From Cordylochernes scorpioides (lineage: Eukaryota; Arthropoda; Arachnida; Pseudoscorpiones; Chernetidae): a stretch of 64,000 nt of DNA. Position 1 is the first letter of the stretch; every line of letters begins with the position of its first letter. The notes under the pieces are model-generated. The model was not told the DNA's origin, did not search any database, and saw only the letters and a program-made list of their open reading frames with translations. The DNA lies in assembly GCA_030710605.1 (NCBI GenBank), contig CP092871.1, positions 71,052,639 through 71,116,638 of the forward strand. Reading direction: 5' to 3'. Below are positions 20,434 through 31,628 of the stretch, piece by piece. Position numbers and translations under genes: made by a program.

Positions 20434-22130
20434 AATCTGTTTAAAAAAGAATAAAATACAGAAGATTCATTTTATTCATAAATATTTTTAGAAATTTTTA
20501 ATATTTAAGCATTCATAAAGATATTTGTTGCCAATTTATTTTGTACTTCCTATATAAAAAAAAAGAGATTTGTCTGGTCTCGTCTGTTATTTTTCATGCT
20601 GGTAATTAATTTAATTAAGGATTCTTCTAATTGCTACCGGCAAAAACTTCCCGCGCTTTTTTCCTTTATCGTCTGTAATCAATTGTTTGGCGGCTTCCGA
20701 TTGTTGGATTCTTTTGACTTTTTTTTTCTACCAAACTTCTCTTTTGACTTGACATGAAAGGAATTAGACTTTTTAAAAATTTATTTTCTTTTATGTTTAA
20801 ATATTGGTAAATAAATAAAGCACAACATTTTGATAGCAATATTTGGGACATTTAATTTTCTGAAATTATAGCAATACAATGCTAACACCACTGTATCACA
20901 AAATATTAAACATCCATATATATATATTTTTTTTTCATTCCAAGCCCTTTCTTTCTTCTTTCCCCCTATTTGATACATTGTAAAATCATTGCCAATTATT
21001 GTTACTATTACTGTATGAAAAAGTGAAAGTTGTATAAGCTTATGATTTTGCTTTGTTTTAAAAATGAATCGATGTTGGTTCCATATGCTTGAATTGAATA
21101 TTACACCTTAGTTCTATATATTTTATTGCTTAAAAAGGAACACAACAAAAAAGAAACTACAATTACAAAATGATTTGATAACTAACTAAGAAATTTTTTT
21201 TTATCAAAAATGATGATGATAAAAAATTGAATATGTCTGCCAAAAAAATGCTTCTATGAATTAAAAAAATAAGAATAATCACAAAATTAACATATAAACT
21301 TCAAACTATTACTGCCATTTCTGTATATACCCCTCTTCTACTCGGAGAATCTGTATAAGACAAAGATGTCTTAATTAAAAAGGTTTTTTTGTTGTTTTTG
21401 CATAATATTTTTTAAAAAAAGTTTTCGAAAGTTTCTAAAGAAAAAGTATAAAAAAGAAATATATAAAATGGATTCTTCGTACAAACCATTTATCAATCTG
21501 ATAATTATAATCTATTACGTTCCTTATTGGGGGGGCTACTCATACATCATATATCAAGACGCAGAGGAGTTAAAAAATTCAATTTATTTATCATATTTCA
21601 AATATTAATATAATATTTTGAGTATAAGCTTCATACATTATGTAAATATATATCAGAATTTCATAATATATTTCTATATAGCTGTTATCAAATGCATTTT
21701 ATGAATTTATCAAAATGGAGAAATGCTTATATTTGCACATGGATATATTTCTACCGCAATTTTATAGTGTATTCTTAGTATTTCTATATTCTATAAAGTT
21801 TTTTTCTAGAAAATCTACATTTCATCAAATAAATCAGAATGCGTATAGAATAAATCCTATCAATTTCCATTAATGGCTCACAGACGCTTGTTAAATATTT
21901 TATTTGACCACGGACTAGCCGGACCGTTAGCTCTTAGGGGAATTACAAAAACTGTCTAATGTAATCTTCTTAAATGCTTTTCTCCCTCCTAACCAAATCT
22001 GAGATTTTATTATTCTGTCTATAGCGAGGGGATTTCTTTTACAGCTATTGTGAAATATGAATAGGTTTTGATATCTTTTGTATCTCGATTTCTTGTGTTT
22101 TGGTTTAGTATTATAGCGTTTCATTTTGAG
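20310..22130. other. AT-rich arm DNA, no gene seen
   Basis: Matches 10570-12360 in reverse. Contains a long (TA)n tract near 20380-20431. Short frames here and in the left arm are similar but carry no recognisable domain. Confidence 0.6.
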
Positions 22131-22320
22131 AAATTCATTATAATATAAAAATGAATGTATGTGTGTGTGTGTGTGTGTGTGTGACAATTGACAATTAAAA
22201 AATATTTATTGTCATCTTAGACAATATTACAAAATCCAATCAAAAAGAGAGAAGAAATATATTACATATAGGAAAGAGAGAAAGAAAGAAAAAAAAAAAC
22301 AAACATATATGACACATATA

Positions 22321-25300
22321 TTACATGATGGTAATTGGAGATGGAGGAAAGAAACCTCGACGCTGGAGGGTCCTGGACCAGGCGATGAGCGGGTCCTCCA
22401 CCGCTTCTCCGAGCCCAACCTGGACAAAGAAGCGATAAATTCGCAACTTTGCCGACGCCAGGATGGAAAGGGCGTCGTCCTCAAGGCCGGACCCGCCGAA
22501 GATCCAAGCCTGCAGGTCAGGGGGCCGCTCTATGATGTTGAAGGCCTCTCTGATGAGAGGCCTGATGGAACGGCAGCACCAGTAACGGTGGCCGAGGGAG
22601 CGGTCGATGGACCCGCAGGCAGGACAGGAGGGGCCGACCGAGGCAGGATGGGCCGGATGGGGCAGGGCGTGGAGGGCCAACTTGAGGACCGCGTCGGCCT
22701 CGTGGCCCGAGTAGGCGCCGCGCCGCAGCGAGGCCCAGTCGATCCTGGATGGTGGTGGACCGATGGTGGGCGACCATCTCGAGGTGAACCTCGAGATGGG
22801 CGTGGCGGCGAGGCGCGGGCGATCCAGGGCCCGTCGGGCCGAGCGGGTCGTGAGGCCGTTGAGGAACGGCGTAGCCGTCCCTCGCAGCACCACGGCCGCA
22901 GCTAAGGAACTGGAAGAAGGCGTGGATTCCGCCCCGAAGCCCACGGCGTTCTCGGAGGTCAGCCTCCGACAGAAGGCGCCCAGGGTCGCGGCGTCAGCCA
23001 GGACGGAGCGCGTAGGGCGGGCGATGAGGTGGCCCTCCGCGAGAAGGTCCCGGACTCGGGCTCCACGCCAGCGGGCGGGGGCCAGGAGGTCGGGAGGGCG
23101 GAGGAACCGGCAGCCGCCGATGATGGGGAGGTCCAGCAGCTGAGCCGTGGGGACCGCCCGGTGGTTGAGGCCCAGGATGTTGGAGGCCTCCTCCCATAGC
23201 TTCAGCAGCCGGAGACGGCGGGGCTGGAGACGGGTGCCGTCCGGTGGAGGGTGGATCCAGGCCTCACCGCTTTCTACCTGCCAGCTGAAGGCATTTCTGC
23301 CTCCGCGGAGCGCGACCTGCACCCCCTTGAGGCAGGCGAGCTGGAGTTGGGTTGCCAGGTCGAGGAGGCCGAGGCCTCCGATGGCTACGGGCCTCGCCAT
23401 GACGGCGGCGGGAAGCCACGCCGTATGCTCGGGCCCCCATACGAACCTCGCTAGTCTGGCCTGCAGTTTGGCGATGGTCGGGGGTGATGGCAGGTACCCG
23501 TGCAGGTGATGCTGGATGGTGGAGCCCACCAGCGAGTTCGCCGCTCTAGCTCGTCCAACGAGGGATAGGCCGCGGGTGAAGGGCGTCCATCTGCGGCAGG
23601 CGGACTCCAGAAGGGCGAGAAGATGCTGCTCCTGATGGACTACGGAGCTTCTGGGGGCGATGTCGAGCCCGAGGACCCTGATGGAGGTGGTCGACCAGGA
23701 GGCGCCGAGAGGGGAGTCGCCGCGGTTGCGCCAGGCTCCGCACCAAAGGCCCGCGCTCTTCCCGAGGTTGACGGCGATACCGCAGGCCCGCTTGAAGTCT
23801 TCGAGGACGGTCGCCACCCGCTCGAATTCTTCGTCGCGATGGAAAAGGAGGACGATGTCGTCGGCGTAGGCGATGACGTTGCCCACGCCGAGGGTCAACT
23901 CCAGGCGACGTAGCAGCGGCCCCGTAGCGATTCTAAAGAGAGCGGCACTCACGGCGCAGCCCTGCCGTTGAGAAGGGGGAAGGCGGTGGTGTGAAAGCCT
24001 CCAGCCCGGATCGTTGCGTCCGCCCCGGCGTACAAGATGTTAAACCAGCCCATGAAGGCCGGCGGGAGGCGGAGGGACGTCATCAGGGACTCCAGGAAGC
24101 CGCGGTCCAGGGAATCGAAGGCGGACTCCAAGTCGATGCCCATGACGGCCAGCGGCGAGCCCATGGCGGTTGCCTCCTCAACAGCATCCGTCACCTTAGC
24201 GATGTTCCAGGGCGGGGACCTCCCGGGGACGGCGTAAGTCTGGCATTCCGGCACAAGGGTCCGCAGGTGGGGCTTGAGGCGCCGATGAAGGATGGCGGCC
24301 AGGACCCTGTAGTCGGCCGAGGGCAGCGCGACGGGCCTGTAGCCGTCAAGGCCGCGACCTCCGCGGGCCTTGGGCACGAGGCAGATGGAGCTGCGCCGCG
24401 TCGACGGAGGTAGGGCACCGCGGAGCCGTGAAGCCGCGAACACCCGGGCCAGAGCTTCCGCGAAGAAGTCCTCGTTGAAGGCGACGAGGAGTTCGCACGG
24501 CAAGCCGTCCCAGCCGGGGGCCTTTCCGCGAGGGAGGTGCTCGATGGCGTTGGCGATCTCGCTGGGGCTGATGTCCGGCCGGTGGAGCGGGTCCTCCTCA
24601 CTCAGCTCGCAGGTGGTGGTGGGCGCGCTGCTGGCGATGAAGGCAGCTCCCGCAGCTGGATCGGTGGTGGGACGGGCGAAGCGGGGCCGGAAGGTCGCGA
24701 ACGCCCTCCGCCGAAGCTCGGGGCCCTCGATGACGTTATCTTCGTCGTCCCTGATGACGCTGACCGGGCGTCGGAGACGGATGACGCGTGCCAGGTCCGG
24801 CAGCGATTGGTAGTCGGCCCGGATGGAGGAGGCCTCGAGCTGCGCCGCGATGTAACGTCTCGCCCTGTAGACGTAGCTGTCTCTGGCAGCGTGGCGTGGG
24901 TCGTGCAGGGATCTGGCCTCCGCCAGCAGCCCCGCCTTGATGGAGGTCCACCTATCCCAGAAGGTCCCGTCGTCGTCATCGTGCGCTGCGTCTTCCTCCA
25001 ACTCCCGGATGTAGCCAGCCAGATGTTCGAGAGCAAGGCCCGAGCGGAGCATCGCGGCCAAGCGAGGCTGGGTGGGGGAGGAGACGGCGGTGGTGGGCGG
25101 GCCCACCTGGAGCAGCACGAGGCGGTGGTCCGAAAGGTGGTAGTGGCTGGTCGCGTAGATGGACACGCGATCCAGGACTCCAGCAGGGACGAGGATCCGG
25201 TCCAGGCGGTTCGATTCGACTTGGTCGCCGTGCATGGCGACTCTGGTGGGCAGGTGGGCGGCGTCGAACTGGGTGGCCACGTCGACCAGCGCGGCCAGGT

Positions 25301-25787
25301 CCAGAAGAGCGGCGAGGGTATCCGATGATGATGATGATGAGGGGCCCCGATCCCTGATGTTAAAATCGCCGATGATCCAGCAGGCCCCCTCCTCCTCCAG
25401 TGCCGCTGTCGCCGCCAGGAGCTCCAGTTGCCGGTTTCTCTCCCGGGGTTCATGCGCCAGATGAACGACGATGGCCGTCATCTCCTCGCCGTGGACATCT
25501 ATGGTTGCCAAGGCGATGTGGCCCGGCCACAGGACGCGCTGTTGTATCACGGCTATGCCTGGCCCGAAGACGCAGGCGAATCCGGATCCCGAGATGGCTA
25601 CGGGATGGGCCAACACAACAGCGTTGTAGCCGAGGCAGAGGTCTTGGCCGCTGCCGAGATGAAATGCGTTTGTCTCCTGGACAAACGCGATGTCCACGTG
25701 ATGTTGCCTTAGGAGATGACAAATGGCAAGGCTCCTCCCCCGAGTGGCGAGCCCTCGCGCGTTGATGGTGGCGACGCGGTAACTCAT
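22321..25787 (-). pseudogene. LINE ORF2 (endonuclease + reverse transcriptase), one frameshift
   Basis: The first frame (25787 to 23949, 612 residues) begins with a real ATG and has an APE-type endonuclease: TINARGL near the start, FVQET, GDFN, and DRILV..SDHRLV. The reverse transcriptase follows: GKAPGWDGLP, VPKARGGRGLDGYRPVALPS and motif A GIDLESAFDSL. The frame stops where motif B should begin. The second frame (from about 23952 to 22321, 543 residues) resumes in motif B (GCAVSAALF on the shifted frame), then catalytic YADD, GKSAGLW and a late CPACGS..GHRYWCC zinc motif. A few bases, probably 7, are missing between two GGC triplets, and this is the only visible lesion. No RNase H. The protein would nick DNA and copy the element RNA in place. 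Confidence 0.9.
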
Positions 25788-27322
25788 TTGGGCCGTCCAA
25801 CAAGCAGCACCGCCCTGGTCTTCTGGAGGGTCTTGTAGACAAGGGTGCTCGAGTTAGGGCATGAGTCCATGATGATTTTGGACAGCTCAATGAAGGCGGT
25901 GACTTGTGTTTCCAGCAGCGAGGGTACTCGCTTCTTCATGTTGGTTGGAGAGGCGAGGAGCTTCTGTTCGTCCTCCCAGTTTAGGCCGAGCAGCCCGGAG
26001 TGGTCGATGGCAATGGAGGGGAGCTTCTCGAGATGTTCTCGCAGCTGGACGATTGCGGGTTTTGCCTTGGAAGGCGTGGAGGGAGTTGAGGTCCGCTCCT
26101 CCTCCGACATCTCGCTGTCGAGCGGGAGGATCGCGGGCTCGAGGGGCCGCGGGGCAGTCATAGGAGCAGGGAGGGCAACAGGGGCGGGCTGGGCAAGATT
26201 CTTCGGTTCGGCAGGATGGGGCGCCGAGGGGATCGCTGGAGCCTCGGTTGATGTCTTCGCCGGTTGGACAGGGGACGCCGGTGTTGCGGGCGCAGGTGTC
26301 GGCCTCCTTGGCTGCTGAGGAGGAAGAGGAGGGGGGAGGGGCCTAGCGTCGGTGGGAGACGCTGCTTGCCTGGGGCTGCTGTTCTGCCTGGCGAGCGATG
26401 GGCAGTTTGCTCTGCGGTGGCCCTGCCTTCCGCATTTGGAACATTTAATTCCGAAGGAGAGGAAGGCAGATAGGGTGTCTCCCTTGGACTGGATGGTCAG
26501 TCGGGCGGGCAGGGTCTCCAGCCTTACGCCCTCGTGGAGTAGGATGAACGCCTCCCGACGGCCGTCGCTGAAGGCGAACTCCCCCATTTTGATCATGATG
26601 GGGGCGATGAAGGTGATGTCTCCGTATTTACGCAGAGCCTGCACGATGGTGGCGTCCTCTACAAAGCCGGGGAGATTGGCCACGATTATCCTTTCGGCCC
26701 TCTTGCGGAAGGGGAAGACCTTGAGGAGTGTTCCCTCGATGTTCAGGCCCTCCTCCACCAAACGGCTCGCAAGGTTCCTGCTCGCGAGGCCCACGATGTG
26801 GTGGCCGTTCATCCTGCCAAAGTGGGTGATGTTTTTGGGCCCTCCGACCTGGTCGCCGATTGCCCGGAGGTAGGAGTAGTCCGGAATGATAGGGCACAGC
26901 TCCACGAAGATGTAATTTTCGTGGTTGGTTGTGGCCTGCCTCGCCTTGGCGTCGGCGATGTTGGCGCGTGTCGCCTTGATCTCCTGAGGCGGCACTGCTC
27001 TCGGCCCTGTTGGCCGCTTACGCTGTTGGGGGCTGGGCTTCTTAGCAGGCCTGCCAGGCTGCCCAGCGGCGTGCTCCGGCGTTGAAGTGAGGCGCCTCTT
27101 CTTGCCCTTCACGACGATGAAGTCGTCGTTGGCGCCGACCTCCGTCATCTCGCTGTCCGCCCAGTTGAGCGAGGTCGGGCTGGCTGCAGTTGCGCTGGTC
27201 GTAGCAGCATTCTTCGGCGCCGTGACGTCACCACGCGCGGCGGCCGGATTTACATGCATATCGCCTGCCGGCGGATTTGCATCTTTTTGATTATTAGAAG
27301 AAATTTCAATTGTTTTCTTCAT
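25784..27322 (-). CDS. LINE ORF1 (Gag/RNA-binding) protein, intact
   Basis: 512 residues from the ATG at 27322 (MKKTIEISSN); the longer frame to 27421 has only a GTG. The first third is disordered and Pro/Ala/Lys-rich. A folded part resembling an RRM-like RNA-binding region follows (NYIFVELCPI.. to ..GRREAFILLHEG, roughly residues 135-270). Then comes one zinc knuckle CSKCGRQGHRRANC (about 294-307), a Pro-rich stretch and a helical end. It would coat the element RNA. Its stop overlaps the ORF2 start as ATGA, which suggests ORF2 is made by termination-reinitiation. No lesion seen. Confidence 0.85.
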   Translation of the reverse strand: MKKTIEISSNNQKDANPPAGDMHVNPAAARGDVTAPKNAATTSATAASPTSLNWADSEMTEVGANDDFIVVKGKKRRLTSTPEHAAGQPGRPAKKPSPQQRKRPTGPRAVPPQEIKATRANIADAKARQATTNHENYIFVELCPIIPDYSYLRAIGDQVGGPKNITHFGRMNGHHIVGLASRNLASRLVEEGLNIEGTLLKVFPFRKRAERIIVANLPGFVEDATIVQALRKYGDITFIAPIMIKMGEFAFSDGRREAFILLHEGVRLETLPARLTIQSKGDTLSAFLSFGIKCSKCGRQGHRRANCPSLARQNSSPRQAASPTDARPLPPPLPPQQPRRPTPAPATPASPVQPAKTSTEAPAIPSAPHPAEPKNLAQPAPVALPAPMTAPRPLEPAILPLDSEMSEEERTSTPSTPSKAKPAIVQLREHLEKLPSIAIDHSGLLGLNWEDEQKLLASPTNMKKRVPSLLETQVTAFIELSKIIMDSCPNSSTLVYKTLQKTRAVLLVGRPK

Positions 27323-28077
27323 ATTCTCGTTCTTTGGCGATAATTCCTCGCCTGTTTGTAGAAGGATGCTGGGCCTTTCAGGCACTTTTTCAGTACATCC
27401 TGGGCTCTCTGCCAGTACCACACTTGCCAGGTTAAACGCCCTTCACACGCACTCTAAAGGCGAAAACGGCGGAGCTCGCAAAAGTGCGGCCGCACGCTCG
27501 AGTGTGTGTGTGTGTCTGTTTGTCCTTTATGCCTGACCAAACCACTCATTGGAACGCCATGAAACTTTGGGAAGTTATTTAGTATAGTACTGGGAAGGTT
27601 TCTAGCGAATAAAATTTTTGAAATAACTTTTCGCTTTAAAATAATCAAGATAAATATTCTAATTTATCTGTTATAATTCAACAATCTGCTCTAAATATTA
27701 TCATGATGATACGATGATTTTGTAATGTAGAAAATTAGGAAAGACAAAATTCAGGATGACACGGCAATTTATTTGAGACAAGAATAATGATACAATTCCA
27801 AGGCAAGATACTATTCTTTTAACTTCCAATTACCGAGGGAACCAATTAATATTGATTTTATTCAACTTATCGAGTTTTTTTCAAGGGACCGGGAAAAAAT
27901 GTTCACTTTATTGAGAGATTCGTTAGACAAACCTTTACTCGGGTAAAACCCGGGCGAAGCCGGGTACGTCCGCTAGTTCATTATAAAAATGTTGAGGGGT
28001 CATTTGAGAGATTAATATTTTATTTAGATTTCTTGAAAATAAAGATACTTCGGCCAGTAAATCTTTTTATTACCTCG

Positions 28078-28109
28078 ACGTTTCGACAAAAATCTTTAGT
28101 CCTCGTCAA
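28078..28109 (-). ncRNA. Hammerhead-like core, right-arm copy
   Basis: Counterpart of 10454-10486. Here CTGACGA reads TTGACGA, so the core is further decayed, while GAAACGTC is kept. Confidence 0.35.
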
Positions 28110-28149
28110 GGCAAACAAAAATTGAAAATTAAACCGAAGTATCTTTATT

Positions 28150-28440
28150 TTCAATAAATATGAATGCCGGCCAGGCAGCCTCTATCTTTACGATTTCTAT
28201 TTAGAGTTATAAAAAGCAATATTTTATTAAGGTCACGTCTATTAAGAATATAAAAAGATATGTGAATACACGAAGAAGAAAATTAAAGAAGCTATAGAAG
28301 CATGCAAGATCGTCGACCCGGTTTTTAGCTTCAGCCCAGTCAACTACCTTCTCGACCGCGACAAGCCGGAAATACGTCGTATTTTAAACAAGATGAAATA
28401 CGAAATCTACAAGTATTTTATAGAAATACATTTTAATTGT
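28150..28440 (-). pseudogene. Penelope-like remnant, right-arm copy
   Basis: Counterpart of 10131-10412. The frame is interrupted by a stop relative to the left arm, so it is not maintained. Confidence 0.4.
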
Positions 28441-28819
28441 ACCCCCTCCCCCACTAACAATAGAGCTGTAACGACGTTTTTGCTGTTAGATAAGTATTTT
28501 AAATAGATAAACACATACTATGGAATAACCTAAATCAACGTTTAGTTGAATTTGATTCCACTAGATGGCGCCCCCTGACATATAAAAATACTTATGTGAG
28601 AGATCAGGATATGCCTATTTTATTTTAAATTTTATCACCTGACTTCTTTTCTCTTTATAACCACGTTTACTCCACGTGTACTAGAGACAATGAAAAAATC
28701 CTACTAAATTCCTCATTAATGCTTGTTGAAATTTGGTTTTAGATTAAAAAATATATATATATATTATAATTTTTAGTTCAAAAAGAATGGATTTATCTTG
28801 TGAGATATTATATATATAT

Positions 28820-29210
28820 ATTAGGAAATATCTTATCTTCTGTTGAGAGATTAAAATTGTTTGTAGAGGAATTATTGGTCATTTACTTGATCTTGGAATC
28901 CATGAGTATGTGATATTGTTTTGCAATCGTGGTAATATTTAAATTAAATTAACTTTGAATTCAATTTTATTTAATTGTGATGATGAAACATAATTAAGGA
29001 AAATATTGCCTGACTTAAGGCGTAAGAATAAAAAAAAAAGGAAAAGCTTATTTACATACTTTACAAAAGGTTTGAGCCGGCCATGAGAAACAACAACAAT
29101 AAGCTTTATAAAGGGAAAGCGCGACCTCTGAGCGGTCGATTCAACAGAGTAATTTTTTCCCTATAAATTATAATTTCAAAATAAAATACATTTTATAGAA
29201 TATTTTATAT
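28820..29210 (-). mobile_element. Old solo LTR, right-arm copy
   Basis: Counterpart of 1130-1520. It contains GAGCCGGCCATGAGAAACAA, the intact equivalent of the LINE target site. Confidence 0.6.
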
Positions 29211-29689
29211 AATATATATATATAGAGTGTAGAGTTATATCGGACTTCTGAGGTCCATAGAGTCCCGAGCTGTAATCTTATTGCAGTCCCAACTCGCCCA
29301 TTCTACTTATGACCTTTGTTTTCTGTCTTTTATAGCTCGCAGATTTCCACAGTCATCATCTGAATGACTACATTTACTTCTTCAACATTCCAACATGTGA
29401 AAGAGGTCTTGTGTATAATCACTTTACATTACCTGAATATACCTACCATGAATGGCCCCACAACACAAACGGCGTTTATTTAGGTTCTACGTCTATTACA
29501 GAATTCGTTCGAGTTGGGAAAAACATTAGAGAATGAAAGGTAAAATAGAGAAGAAAACAATAAGGGGGAACATATTTATAAATATATTTTCAATATAGCA
29601 GCTTTATGGAAGTTATATAGACTTAGATGGAAAGCTATTTGTTTCCTATCAATTTAGATAAGAGATAACGCGCCATCTATATACATAAA

Positions 29690-29890
29690 ATGAAAGGATT
29701 TAAGCACGAATGTTTCTTTTATACACAATAAAATCTTCTATTGTCCTTACTGCGATGAAAAACCTTCCCTAAGGGTTCACCACTGATGAGCTAAGCCCTC
29801 CAAATATATTATTTCATCGCAGTAAGGACAGTAGAAGTTTGTATAAAAGAAACATTCGTGCTTAAATCCTCTCATTTTATATAGATAAGA
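29690..29890. mobile_element. Foldback element F1, right-arm copy
   Basis: Counterpart of 466-657, with inverted CTTCTA.TGTCCTTACTGCG ends and centre CACTGATGAGCTAAGCCCTC. Confidence 0.75.
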
Positions 29891-30346
29891 GAGTATAAAG
29901 TGCGAAATTCCAATTCTGGAACAAAAAATATTTCCTTTCCTCTATGTGTGAAGCTATAGTGAGTTATTTCAGATTCAATTCAAGGTGAAAATTCACATAT
30001 CTGTCTTCTTCATTGTTTAGTTTATTTTATAATTAAAATGTAAATATTTCTGTGATACCAGAATTGTTGATAATAAATAAAATTTATAGATTGTATGTAT
30101 ACATAATAATACATATAATAAATATAGTTTCTATTTATCATCTCAATTTTGGTATGTTTATGTTTTGCATGTAAAGTAGGTAAATAAATATAAAGTATGG
30201 TTAAAAATGGTCTATGATATGACATAAATTGAACGGTAACCGTGAACAGGGAACTCTGCAATGTGGCTGACTAACGGGGCAATGGCACCCGCCTCCCCTT
30301 TCCATGGAGAAATGGACAAGACACCACCACCACAATCAGTATGGTT

Positions 30347-30654
30347 CTCCTCAGAATAAAAAGCGAAAGTTTCTATTTAACAAAACATAGATACTTCTGG
30401 TCTCTCCTGGAGTTGGTCGTACATTAGAGAAATATTGGATTAGATCAGTTCAAGTAATTTTTGAACTTATAAAGTGGTCGCTTGGAGAGATGGTCTCTCG
30501 TAAAGGTGGTCGCCCATTGAAGGTTGTATGATACCAGGACTAGTTCTTATTTAGTTTATAACTAGTCGCTCAGGGAGGTGGTATCCCATTGGAGGTTTTA
30601 TTGTAAACGTATTTCGGTAAAAATAAATAATAGATTAATATCCATAATCAATTT
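30347..30654. other. DNA beyond the inverted repeat, no gene
   Basis: Contains repeated GGTGGT..CCATTGGAGG-like blocks (30470-30600) that resemble the ends of a worn pogo-type element. No ORF. Confidence 0.4.
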
Positions 30655-30965
30655 TTTTTTCTTATTCCTAGTACACGTGGTACAGAGCATGATAATTATG
30701 GTGGGTAGAGGTAGGCGACTGCTTTTACTGTAAGTTCACCACATGTCTACACATGTGAAAAGCAGTTCGACATTGCACTTACAAATGTGCCAGAACCCCG
30801 TTTGGTTATTTGCACTCGCTGGAGGGGTTGGACTTTTGCAAGAATCGTGGGCCATTGAGGCACCTTTTTCTTTAAATCAGAAAAAAAGTGCTCAATGCGG
30901 GAATCGAACCCGGGTCATAGCGGCCGAAAACCAACGGTTTAAACCATCCTTCCACCGACCCCCTC
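30655..30965 (-). mobile_element. tRNA-derived SINE (S1 family)
   Basis: The minus-strand head (30892-30962) has a D-arm-like GGTCGGTGGAAGGATGGTTT and a B box, GGGTTCGATTCCC. A body with ATGTGTAGACATGTGG follows and it ends in an A-rich tail. Other members: 35310-35625 and fragments at 17215 and 38585. Confidence 0.7.
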
Positions 30966-31134
30966 CACAAAATATAAGAGGATTAAAATTGTAGAGTATA
31001 ACCATTATAGTTTAAGGAATTATTTACAATAAGTATTTTAATTGTGTATTTAAAAGGCAAATTTTCGAGTAAGCCTCTTCAACAAATCTATTAACAAGTC
31101 GTCTGCTATTTAATTTATGCATATAACTGGTCTT

Positions 31135-31270
31135 CGTGAAGATAGAGGCTGCCTGGCCGGCCTTCATAGTTCTTCAAATAAAAGACACTTCAGCCAGTAT
31201 GGCGTCGAAACGTCGAGACAATAAAAAGACTGGTATATAAGACTGAATAACTGGTCTTGTCTTTATTGTT
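31135..31270 (+). mobile_element. Penelope-like 3' end fragment
   Basis: GAAGATAGAGGCTGCCTGGC and GTCGAAACGTCGAGACAATA recall the block downstream of the GIY-YIG remnant at 10380-10500. The GAAACGTC half of the hammerhead-like core is kept and the CUGANGA half is absent. Confidence 0.4.
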
Positions 31271-31446
31271 TGCGGAATCTTTGCTTTATGCAAATATTTA
31301 TATATTTAAACTGTCCTAAACGCTTATGTCCATAGTGTATCTGCTAAAATGCCATAACTAAGATTCTATCATTCACTGTCACATACATAAGCAGATTCAT
31401 TCAATACAGTATTAGAGCTCTATCGTAAGGTCACCATTGATGAGCC

Positions 31447-31628
31447 AAGGTTCGGTCCAAAATCACTTTATTAGGTACCGCTCAACAAGAGCAACCTAGT
31501 TTATGATATTTACAACAATGAATAATATGTGAAGTTTATTCACATATTAAATAAAATGCTAACGCGGGATTCGATCCCGGTTCATGACTGCCAGGAATCG
31601 AGGGTGTTACCCACTCGTCCACCGAATT
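31447..31628 (-). mobile_element. tRNA-derived SINE (S2 family)
   Basis: The minus-strand head has GGTGGACGAGTGGGTAAC (A-box-like, Leu/Ser type) and GGGATCGAATCCC (B box). The body has TAAACTAGGTTGCTCTT and GAGCGGTACCTAATAAAGT. Copies at 48028-48205 and 18976-19020. Confidence 0.7.

Larger units (their letters stand above)
22182..27501 (-). mobile_element. Tx1-like non-LTR retrotransposon in a (GT)n tract
   Basis: A complete two-ORF LINE of about 5.3 kb with (GT)n on both sides (22160-22183 and 27502-27516), inside a Helitron end that has the same (GT)n. The 3' end is TTAATTGTCAATTGTCA. It is GC-rich, in sharp contrast with its AT-rich surroundings. ORF1 and ORF2 overlap by ATGA. An L1/Tx1 clade is suggested by the reverse transcriptase (YADDIVLL..NLGKSAGLW) and the absence of RNase H; clade placement is my inference. 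Confidence 0.8.
22135..27976 (+). mobile_element. Helitron H5, split by a Tx1-like LINE
   Basis: Starts TCATTATAATATAAAAATG and ends CCCGGGCGAAGCCGGG, TACGTCCG, CTAG at 27976. The Helitron's own sequence (22135-22183 and 27502-27976) matches H4. The left arm has the empty site near 10570-10590. The flank TTCATTATA after the 3' end resembles the element's 5' end, so a short target duplication instead of a clean A/T insertion cannot be excluded. Confidence 0.7.
19121..30346 (-). repeat. Right arm of giant inverted repeat
   Basis: Reverse-complement counterpart of 1-13820. It lacks the LTR retrotransposon and the solo LTR of the left arm. It has private Helitron insertions at 19795-20307 and 22135-27976, the latter containing a LINE. 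Homology ends at the window's first base equivalent (30346), because the left arm runs off the window. Confidence 0.9.

Noticed and set aside
22309-26900. Many long plus-strand frames opposite the Tx1-like LINE (for example 22309-22905, 24537-25328).
   Set aside because: They are shadows of the GC-rich minus-strand ORFs. Their translations are low-complexity and domain-free.
27480-27502. GCGGCCGCACGCTCGAG at the LINE 5' end looks like a NotI-XhoI cloning linker.
   Set aside because: It is continuous with a GC-rich LINE 5' region on one side and the Helitron (GT)n on the other, and no vector sequence is present. Chance is the simpler explanation.
22130-27990. TTCATTATA on both sides of H5 as a target duplication, which would make these repeats retroelements and not Helitrons.
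   Set aside because: H4 has an exact A/T empty site without duplication and the same ends. The H5 similarity can be a chance match between its 5' end and the flank. Kept as an uncertainty.
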